From the NCBI GenBank assembly GCA_023409755.1, contig JAEYRA010000018.1, forward strand, positions 1 through 41,279: 41,279 nucleotides of DNA. Reading direction: 5' to 3'. Under the pieces are notes generated by a model, which was not told where the DNA came from, did no database searches, and saw only the letters and a program-made list of their open reading frames with translations. Below, one piece after another: positions 14,167 through 20,354 of this stretch. How positions within the stretch are numbered: position 1 is the stretch's first letter; every line of letters begins with the position of its first letter. The translations under genes were made by a program, and so were the position numbers. The DNA is from Bacillota bacterium. GTDB taxonomy: Bacteria; Bacillota; Clostridia; Christensenellales; UMGS416.

Positions 14167-14190
14167 CACCCTGACACAAACACAACTACA

Positions 14191-14225
14191 GCCGGAGCCG
14201 ACCGGAATCCACCGGCGGCTCCGGC
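14191..14225 (+). other. Intercistronic hairpin after the sugar-binding protein gene
   Basis: GCCGGAGCCG (14191-14200) pairs perfectly with CGGCTCCGGC (14216-14225). There is no T-run. Hairpins in this position often protect the upstream message in importer operons and so give more binding protein than permease; that role is inference. Confidence 0.6.
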
Positions 14226-14246
14226 CCAACACAAAGGGGGAGCGCA

Positions 14247-15215
14247 ATGACACTGCCGACCAAATTGCGAAATGCATCCAAGGGCCGGCTAACCCCGTTT
14301 CTGTTCCTCCTGCCGGCTCTGATCGCCTTCTCGCTCTTTAAATACTACCCCATGCTGCTGGGGTTCTTCATTTCCTTCTTCCGCGTCAACATCGTCGATT
14401 TGCCCGGGGATTTCATCGGCTTCGGCAATTTTGTGCGTGCCTTCGGGGACGCTTCATTCTGGAACGCCCTGGGCAACAACATGGAATTCCTGATCGTCAT
14501 GCTCTGCATCAACTTCTGGGTGCCCATCCTGTTGGGTGCGCTCATCAACGAGGTACGCCGCGGCAAGGGCTTCCTGCGTACGATGTACTTCTTCCCGGCC
14601 ATCGCGCCGGGCATCGCCATGCTGGTGCTGTGGAAGTACATCTGGAACCCTGACTACGGCCTGGCCAACTACCTGCTGTCGCTCGCGAACCTGCCGGCAC
14701 AGAAGTGGCTCAACGACCCCACGCTGGTCAAGTGGTGCATGCAGTTCCCGGGGCTCATCATGGGCGGAGGGCTCAACATGATGATCTACCTGGCCGCGCT
14801 GCAGGATGTGCCGGAGGAGCTCTATGAGGCCGCGGCCATCGACGGCGCCGGCATCCTGCGGCGGTTCCGCATCATCGCCCTGCCCCAGATTCTGCCCATC
14901 ATCTCCACCATGCTGGTGCTGTCGGTCATCGATGTGTTTAACATGTTTGACAACGTACAGGTCATGACCGGCGGAGGACCCTATGGCTCCACCGACACGC
15001 TCATTCTCTACTCCTTTAAGACCGCCTACACCGGGCTCGATTATGGCTACGGCATCACCCTCTCCACCATTGCGTTCCTGGTGGTGCTGCTGCTCACCAT
15101 CGTGCAGATGAGCCTCAATCGCGGCGACCGCGACGGCGACGGCGGCCACGCGGTCAAGAAACCCATCCCCGCCAGGAAGCGCCGCATAGCTGCCGGCAAA
15201 GGGGAGGTGCTGTAG
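14247..15215 (+). CDS. Sugar ABC transporter permease, MalF-like
   Basis: A 322-residue membrane permease of the binding-protein-dependent carbohydrate family, with about six helices. The cytosolic coupling (EAA) loop reads EELYEAAAIDGAGILRRFR, close to the consensus EAAxxDGAxxxxxFxxIxLP, and is followed by IIALPQILPIISTMLVLSV. The N-terminal helix (FLFLLPALIAFSLFKYYPM) is typical of MalF/UgpA-type partners. Its start has AAGGGGGAG five bases upstream. It is followed directly by the second permease with no spacer (TAG then ATG), so the two form the heterodimeric channel. The ATPase is missing here and is probably a shared MsmK-like protein encoded elsewhere. Confidence 0.9.
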   Translation: MTLPTKLRNASKGRLTPFLFLLPALIAFSLFKYYPMLLGFFISFFRVNIVDLPGDFIGFGNFVRAFGDASFWNALGNNMEFLIVMLCINFWVPILLGALINEVRRGKGFLRTMYFFPAIAPGIAMLVLWKYIWNPDYGLANYLLSLANLPAQKWLNDPTLVKWCMQFPGLIMGGGLNMMIYLAALQDVPEELYEAAAIDGAGILRRFRIIALPQILPIISTMLVLSVIDVFNMFDNVQVMTGGGPYGSTDTLILYSFKTAYTGLDYGYGITLSTIAFLVVLLLTIVQMSLNRGDRDGDGGHAVKKPIPARKRRIAAGKGEVL

Positions 15216-16076
15216 ATGCCCGCCATTCATCAGTCCGACCTGCGCAGCTTCCGCGGCCGTATGGTCTACGGCATCCTCCTGACCGTGCTGGTGCTGGGCA
15301 TTCCGCTGCAGGTGTTCCCCTACGCCTGGATGGTCACCAACATGTTTAAGAGCAGCGCCGAGGTCATCAAACTCCCGCCCAGCTTCATCCCCCAACACTG
15401 GCTGTGGGGCAACATCGGGGAGACGTTCGCCAAATACAGCCTGTGGACCAACGTGAAGAACACGTTCCTTCTGGTCATAGGCACCATCCTCATCCAGGTC
15501 ACGATCTCCACACTGGCGGCGTTCTCCCTCTCCAAGCTCAAGCCCGCCGGCTCCAGGCTGCTGCTGTTATTCTTCGTGGGTACGCTCATGATCAACCAAC
15601 AGGCGCTGGCCCTGCCGACGTACCTGATGATGACCAACTTCTTTGGTGCGAACCTCATCGACAACCTGTGGTCGCTGCTGCTGTCCTTCAGTGCCTGGGG
15701 GTGGGTGATCTTCCTGCTCAAGGGATTCTTTGACGGCCTGCCCAGTGACCTGATGGAGTCGGCCACCATCGACGGAGCCAACAGCATGACGGTGCTGACG
15801 CGCATCGTGCTGCCCCTCTCTAAGCCGGTGTTTGCGGTCGTGCTCATCAACACCTTCATGGCCGTCTACAACCAATTCCTGTTCCCCCTCATCCTGTTGC
15901 CGGGGCAGGAGAATTGGACGATCATGATCCGCATTTACGCCGCCCAGCAAGGGGCTGCCAAGTGGAACCAAATTATGGTGCTGCTGACCCTCTCCACCCT
16001 TCCGGTGCTGGTGGCCTATATCTTCGCGCAGAAGTACATTGTGCAGGGCATCAGCATGACGGGCCTGAAAGGATAA
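15216..16076 (+). CDS. Sugar ABC transporter permease, MalG-like
   Basis: A 286-residue membrane permease, partner of the preceding MalF-like protein. It begins with a cytosolic arm and the helix GILLTVLVLGIPLQVFPYAWM, and has TLAAFSLSKLKPAG in the middle. The EAA loop is DLMESATIDGANSMTVLTRI followed by VLPLSKPVFAVVLINTFMA. The C-terminus FAQKYIVQGISMTGLKG is the usual end of MalG-type permeases (QKYxxxGxxxGAxKG). Its start codon directly follows the stop of the first permease, so translation is coupled. Confidence 0.92.
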   Translation: MPAIHQSDLRSFRGRMVYGILLTVLVLGIPLQVFPYAWMVTNMFKSSAEVIKLPPSFIPQHWLWGNIGETFAKYSLWTNVKNTFLLVIGTILIQVTISTLAAFSLSKLKPAGSRLLLLFFVGTLMINQQALALPTYLMMTNFFGANLIDNLWSLLLSFSAWGWVIFLLKGFFDGLPSDLMESATIDGANSMTVLTRIVLPLSKPVFAVVLINTFMAVYNQFLFPLILLPGQENWTIMIRIYAAQQGAAKWNQIMVLLTLSTLPVLVAYIFAQKYIVQGISMTGLKG

Positions 16077-16079
16077 ACC

Positions 16080-16733
16080 ATGCAATACTACCGCGAAGGC
16101 GTGCGCCGGTTTCTCCACATGTTGGTGCATGAGCCGCATGCCATCCTGGGTGCCAGCCTCCTCTGCCTGCTCTGGAGCCTGCCGGTTGTCACCGTGGGCG
16201 TGGGGGTGGCGGCGGCACTGCACTATTGCGCCTGCCAGGAGCAGGGACGCGCCTGCACCCTGCGCCAAGCCATGCGGGAGACGCGGCACCTGCGGGGGCG
16301 CGCGCTGGCCATGGGGCTGCTGGATGTGGGCCTGCTGCTGGGGGCGGCCGCCAGCCTGGGGATGGTCTGCTCCGCAGTGCCCTATGGCGCACGGTTCTAC
16401 TCCGGGGTGCTGCTGTGCCTGGATGTGTCGTTCCTGCTGACGGCACTCTTCCGCTACCCGGCGCTGGTGCGTGGCAATCTGAGCCTGGGCCGGGCCATCC
16501 ACACGGCCTTTGCCGTGGCGCTGGCCAACCCGTTCGCCACGTTCCTGCACTGGTGCGTGGTGCTGTTGCTCATCATGGCGTGCGCGGCCACGGGCATTGG
16601 GCTGCTCCTGGTGCTACCCGGCGGGTTCTGCCTGCTGACGTTCACCGCCTGGAACTCGCTGGTGCAGCGGTACACCGTGCCACCAGCAGAAGGCGCTCCC
16701 GCTCCCCTGCCAGCAACCAACAGCCGCTTTTGA
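16080..16733 (+). CDS. YesL-like (DUF624) membrane protein
   Basis: A 217-residue integral membrane protein with about five hydrophobic segments (near residues 22-46, 75-95, 103-123, 140-165 and 170-195). Size, position and sequence style (an N-terminal YREGVRRFLHMLVHEP arm, then helices ending in LPGGFCLLTFTAWNSLVQRY) match the YesL/DUF624 family. That family often accompanies MalFG-type sugar importers in Firmicutes; its function is unknown. It starts three bases after the MalG-like stop, behind AAAGGA, and a strong terminator follows. It could help assemble or regulate the importer; nothing in the sequence shows enzymatic residues. Confidence 0.75.
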   Translation: MQYYREGVRRFLHMLVHEPHAILGASLLCLLWSLPVVTVGVGVAAALHYCACQEQGRACTLRQAMRETRHLRGRALAMGLLDVGLLLGAAASLGMVCSAVPYGARFYSGVLLCLDVSFLLTALFRYPALVRGNLSLGRAIHTAFAVALANPFATFLHWCVVLLLIMACAATGIGLLLVLPGGFCLLTFTAWNSLVQRYTVPPAEGAPAPLPATNSRF

Positions 16734-16746
16734 ACCACTCAACAGC

Positions 16747-16773
16747 AACCGCGCCAGATTCGGCGCGGTTTTT
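16747..16773 (+). terminator. Terminator of the sugar importer operon
   Basis: AACCGCGCC (16747-16755) pairs perfectly with GGCGCGGTT (16762-16770), six-base loop, followed by TTT. It lies 14 bp past the YesL-like stop. Confidence 0.9.
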
Positions 16774-16871
16774 CGTTCGTTCCTGTCAAATGCGTGTCTT
16801 TGAAGTTTTGTTTACATTGCCGGTCATGGAATGTGCCGTCTCGGGCAAAGCTACGGGATGAGGTGAAGCAG

Positions 16872-17165
16872 ATGAACCCGAACAATCATCAGGATGACAA
16901 AGAAAACCCAATGAAGAACCTGGCCAACCATAAACCGCCGGTCAGGCGTTCTTCTGACCCTTCCATGCCCTTTGGGCCGGAGGCGGTTGCCTCCAACATG
17001 GAGTGCACCGGTCTCATTCCTTCCCTTCCCATGACGGAAGCACAGGCCGAGTCTTACAAGGAGATTTACGACGTTCCCTGCCAGCAGCAGGACGACATGG
17101 ACAGCCCCTGCCAGTGGGACACCGAAAAGCGAATCGACCCAAAGGACAAGATCCAACCTGTTTAA
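16872..17165 (+). CDS. Small conserved-looking protein with an ECTGLIP motif
   Basis: A 97-residue hydrophilic protein with no signal or membrane segment. The start is ATG 16872 with GAGGTGA about seven bases upstream; the frame continues upstream to 16794 without a ribosome site. The N-terminal half is Lys/Asn/Pro-rich and looks disordered. The middle, ASNMECTGLIPSLPMTEAQ, followed by ESYKEIYDVPCQQQ, looks conserved. I recall small clostridial proteins with an ECTGLIP-type segment and no known function, but cannot confirm the match here. Three cysteines (in MECTG, VPCQQ and SPCQW) could bind metal or form disulfides. It has its own terminator and no operon partner. I do not assign a role. 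Confidence 0.65.
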   Translation: MNPNNHQDDKENPMKNLANHKPPVRRSSDPSMPFGPEAVASNMECTGLIPSLPMTEAQAESYKEIYDVPCQQQDDMDSPCQWDTEKRIDPKDKIQPV

Positions 17166-17299
17166 CAGCTGCATACGAAAGAGCAATGCCCTGGGGTTGC
17201 AACTGACGACCCGCCACCCATGCTGTACCAGCAGTTTGGCTTGGTGCCACGTTGCCGCCCCGGCTTTGCTGCCGCCAGGCCGAACACCGCACACATACG

Positions 17300-17327
17300 A
17301 AAAACCGACGGAATCCCGTCGGTTTTT
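17300..17327. terminator. Bidirectional terminator between convergent genes
   Basis: AAAACCGACGG (17301-17311) pairs with CCGTCGGTTTT (17316-17326), with T-runs on both strands. It can end the small gene at 17165 and the minus-strand operon ending at 17512. The rest of the 346-bp gap (17166-17511) holds only a short ACTGAC/GTCAGT palindrome at 17341-17356; I see no gene in it. Confidence 0.9.
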
Positions 17328-17511
17328 CTTGGATTGCGCTACTGACTTTTGTCAGTCATGTCCGATTTCGCGCGCACCCGCCAGTCCTACGTCAGCGAAT
17401 ACGCTGTGGCAGCCTGCCAACCCTGCGCCTCCAAGTACCATAACGCATACTCCAAGGCCACAAGGCTACACAAAGGCCACTCAACAACCCGGGAACTCCT
17501 GAGATCCCGTC

Positions 17512-19167
17512 TCAGTTGCCCTGGATGTACCACTGGTTGATGAGGGCGAAAGCCGAGTCCTCCCTCGCGCCGGTGACGTTGTGCACCTTGGTCGTCGTCA
17601 GCAGGGAGTGGGTTCGGAAGTAGAGGCTAAAGATTGGCAGGTCGGCAATGATCTTGGTCTGCAAGTCGGCAATGCGGGCGGTCATCGTGCTGCTGTCCGG
17701 CGCGTTGACGATGCTATCGAGCAGGGTGTCCATGTCGCTGTCGCTGTACCCGCCGTAGTTGAGCGCACCGTCGGAGCGCAGCAGCAGGCTGTAATCGGGC
17801 ACAGGCGACAGGTAGCTGCCGCAGAGGGCCAGATCGAACTGCTTCTGCCCCAGGGCCGTGACGTAGTCGTCCCAGGCCAGGGCCTTGATCTCCAGCGTGA
17901 TGCCCGAACCCTTGAGCTGGTCGGCCAGTTCCTCGGCTACGCCTTTGCGCAGGGTGTCGGTTTCCTCCTGGTTCACCAGCAGAGTGAACTTCAGCGCCCG
18001 TTTGGTGCCGTCGGGGCTGCGGTCATATAGGCCTTCGTCCCCCTCGGTGTCCTTCCAGCCGATTTGCGCAAGCAGTTTGCGGGCGGTGTTGACGTCCTGG
18101 TTGTAGTGCAGCAGCTTCCCATCGTAGAGCCAGCTGTCCGGCGGCACCGGCGTGTCGCTGACGATGGCGTGGTTGAAGTATTTGTAGGCGACCACCTGGG
18201 TGCGGTCCATGGCCCAGGCCAGCGCCTGGCGCATCCGCTTGTCCTTCAGGTCGGTGTTGGTGAAGTTGACCGCTAAGAACTCGAAGTAGTGTGTGGGGTA
18301 TTCGTATACGTTGGCGTCGCCACTCTCCCGGTATTGGCTCACCGTCAGGTCGTCGGTCTGCACGGCATCCAACTGACGGAGCATCAGCGACGACACCTGG
18401 GTGGCGTTGTCGGTAAAGGGCAGCACGTTGATTGTTTCAATGTAGGGAGCCTTCTTCCACCACGCCTCGTTGACCGCAAGGTCGATGGACTTGCCCTTTT
18501 TGTAGCTGGCCACCACATAGGGGCCGGTGCCCACGGGCAGGTCGGGGGCCGACTTGCCGCTGTACCCCACCCCCTTAGGCAGGATGGGGAACTGCAGCGC
18601 GTGCAGCACGCCATAGAACGGCGTTTTCAGGTGCAGCGTCACCGTGCCATCATCGTTGGCCTTCCAGCTCTGCAGGTAATCGAGCACGTAGGCATAGGCT
18701 CCATCGCCGCCCAGGTCCTTGATCTGGTCGAGCGTAAACGTCACGTCCTCGGCGTCCAGGTAGCGATCCACCCCCTGCCAGGCAATCTCCTTGCGCAGGG
18801 TGAACGTCCAATCCAACCCATCCTCGCTGACCGCCCACTTCTCCGCCAGGTTGGCCGATGGCGCACCGCCCTCGTTCATGGTGATGAGGCTCTCATAGAG
18901 CAGACCGTAGAGGCTCGCTATCTCCCGCGTGGCGGGCAGCAGAGGATTGCCCAGGGCGCCGCCCTCGGGCATGGGCAGGTAGAGCGAACCACCGGCCACC
19001 GGTGCACTGCTGGCAGTGGCCGCGGGGGTCGCTGTGTTGGCGGGGGTTGCGGTGGTGGCAGCCTGGCCGCCGCAGCCAGCCAGTGTCAGCACTGCCAGCA
19101 GCAACGCCAACAGGCGCGGTTTATTTCTCCGGTTCGCCATAGAGCATGTGGTATTTTTCATAGGCAT
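17512..19167 (-). CDS. Peptide/solute-binding lipoprotein (SBP family 5)
   Basis: A 551-residue extracellular binding protein of the DppA/OppA/NikA family. The signal peptide ends in lipobox LAGC (C32), followed by a Thr/Ala/Pro linker (TTATPANTATPAATASS). Family marks include LYGLLYESLITMNE, LAEKWAVSEDGLDWTFTLRK (the usual LAxxWxxSxDGxxxTFxLR), LPVGTGPYVVASYKKGK and RMRQALAWAMDRTQVV. The preferred start is ATG 19167 behind GAAGGTGATGA; ATG 19161 and 19140 are also possible. This start overlaps the upstream lytic transglycosylase gene by 47 bp, an unusually long overlap. No permease or ATPase genes are next to it, so it is an orphan binding protein serving a transporter encoded elsewhere or acting as a sensor. 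The ligand is unknown. Confidence 0.88.
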   Translation of the reverse strand: MPMKNTTCSMANRRNKPRLLALLLAVLTLAGCGGQAATTATPANTATPAATASSAPVAGGSLYLPMPEGGALGNPLLPATREIASLYGLLYESLITMNEGGAPSANLAEKWAVSEDGLDWTFTLRKEIAWQGVDRYLDAEDVTFTLDQIKDLGGDGAYAYVLDYLQSWKANDDGTVTLHLKTPFYGVLHALQFPILPKGVGYSGKSAPDLPVGTGPYVVASYKKGKSIDLAVNEAWWKKAPYIETINVLPFTDNATQVSSLMLRQLDAVQTDDLTVSQYRESGDANVYEYPTHYFEFLAVNFTNTDLKDKRMRQALAWAMDRTQVVAYKYFNHAIVSDTPVPPDSWLYDGKLLHYNQDVNTARKLLAQIGWKDTEGDEGLYDRSPDGTKRALKFTLLVNQEETDTLRKGVAEELADQLKGSGITLEIKALAWDDYVTALGQKQFDLALCGSYLSPVPDYSLLLRSDGALNYGGYSDSDMDTLLDSIVNAPDSSTMTARIADLQTKIIADLPIFSLYFRTHSLLTTTKVHNVTGAREDSAFALINQWYIQGN

Positions 19168-19693
19168 TCATCACCTTCTGTACAAAGGAACGGGTCTCCC
19201 GAAAGGGGATGTCGGGGGTGTCGCCGTCGAAACGGCCCTCCTCCACCCACCGGCGGACGTTGTTCTCACCGGCGTTGTAGGCCGCCAGCAACCGGTCGCT
19301 GTCGCCGTCGAAGCGGTCATTGAGGTAGTCGAGATACCAGCAGCCCAGTTGGATGTTGTAATGCTCATCCAGCAGCAGTTCGTCGCTATAGTCCCAGTCG
19401 TTCTTTTTGGCAATCCACCGGGCGGTGTCGGGCATAAGCTGCATGAGCCCCACCGCCCCGGCCGACGACTGGGCCTCGGCATTGAAGTGGCTTTCCGTCC
19501 GCACGACGGCCGCCACAAAGAGGGGATCGAGGTCGTACTGGCCGGCGGTCTGCTCAATGACCTCCCGAAGGTCGTAGGGATAAGCGCGGTACAGCGCCCA
19601 AACACCGCCCAAAACCACCGCCAGCAACGTCAGCCCCACGGTCAGCAGCACCGCCCGCAGGGCAGTTTTCTTTTGTGTGCGTGCCTTGGCCAC
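19121..19693 (-). CDS. Membrane-anchored lytic transglycosylase (Slt-like)
   Basis: A 190-residue peptidoglycan lytic transglycosylase. It has one N-terminal membrane anchor (about residues 12-36) and an extracellular SLT domain. The catalytic glutamate is E67 in VVRTESHFNAEAQS; the partner motifs are GAVGLMQLMPDTARWIA and LLAAYNAGENNVRRW. It cleaves glycan strands with formation of 1,6-anhydro-muramic acid. Small one-domain forms like this are common in Clostridia and Bacilli. It starts with GTG three bases after the coaE stop; the ribosome site (GGAGGAGG) lies inside the end of coaE. The 3' end overlaps the binding-protein gene. The order polA-coaE-slt is one I recall from other clostridial genomes. 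Confidence 0.9.
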   Translation of the reverse strand: MAKARTQKKTALRAVLLTVGLTLLAVVLGGVWALYRAYPYDLREVIEQTAGQYDLDPLFVAAVVRTESHFNAEAQSSAGAVGLMQLMPDTARWIAKKNDWDYSDELLLDEHYNIQLGCWYLDYLNDRFDGDSDRLLAAYNAGENNVRRWVEEGRFDGDTPDIPFRETRSFVQKVMNAYEKYHMLYGEPEK

Positions 19694-19696
19694 CAG

Positions 19697-20296
19697 CTAC
19701 CGTTCCTCCTCCACCGCTTCCTCGTAGAGGGCTTTGAGCGCCCGGCGGGTGTCCTCCACCGGGCAGTTGGTGTCAATAACGCGGCGGGCACGGCGGCGGC
19801 GCTCGCGGTCGGGCATCTGGGCTTCGATGCGCCGCTGGGCTTCCTCCTGGCTCAGGCCGCGGGCCATCACGCGCCGCAACTGCTCGTCCACCCCGCAGGA
19901 GACGACCCACACCTCATCGACCTTCTGCTCCACACCCGTTTCAAAGAGCAACGGCACATCCACCACGGCCATGGCAACGCCCTCGGCCCGGCTGCGCTCC
20001 AGCCACTCGTCCATATCCTGCAGCACGGCGGGGTGCAGAATACCGTTGAGTTTGGCACGCGCCGCCTCATCGCGGAAGACCAGGTCACCCAGTTTCTCAC
20101 GCCGCAGGCGGCCGTCCTCATCAAAATAACCCGGCCCGAAAGCGGCACGGATGGCCTCCGCCCCAGCCCGGCCAGGTTCCACAACGCTGCGGGAGACCTC
20201 ATCGGCATCCCACACGCTGGCCCCCAGTTCCCTCAGATAGGCCAGAGCCGTCGATTTGCCGGCACCAATGCCGCCGGTCAGTCCAATCACCACCAT
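19697..20296 (-). CDS. coaE: Dephospho-CoA kinase
   Basis: A 199-residue cytosolic P-loop kinase that adds the 3'-phosphate to dephospho-CoA, the last step of coenzyme A synthesis. It starts MVVIGLTGGIGAGKST with the P-loop at about residues 8-16. DADEVSR follows (the acceptor-binding Asp), then LNGILHPAV, VVDVPLLFETG and RRVMARGLSQEEAQRRIEAQMP, the lid region, which are all family signatures. The frame is open further upstream to 20392, but only ATG 20296 has a ribosome site (GGGAGG, ten bases) and gives the standard length. It lies 58 bp after polA and 3 bp before the transglycosylase. Confidence 0.96.
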   Translation of the reverse strand: MVVIGLTGGIGAGKSTALAYLRELGASVWDADEVSRSVVEPGRAGAEAIRAAFGPGYFDEDGRLRREKLGDLVFRDEAARAKLNGILHPAVLQDMDEWLERSRAEGVAMAVVDVPLLFETGVEQKVDEVWVVSCGVDEQLRRVMARGLSQEEAQRRIEAQMPDRERRRRARRVIDTNCPVEDTRRALKALYEEAVEEER

Positions 20297-20354
20297 ACAG
20301 GGCAGTCCTCCCGTTGTTACCACAAGTATGCGCCAGCCCCCGCCAGAAGAATGG

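Noticed and set aside
12730..14277. A 515-codon open frame antisense to the sugar-binding protein gene
   Set aside because: It is the reverse shadow of a GC-rich gene with strong codon bias; it has low-complexity Gly/Val/His content, no ribosome site and no recognisable domain, while the plus strand encodes a full lipoprotein.
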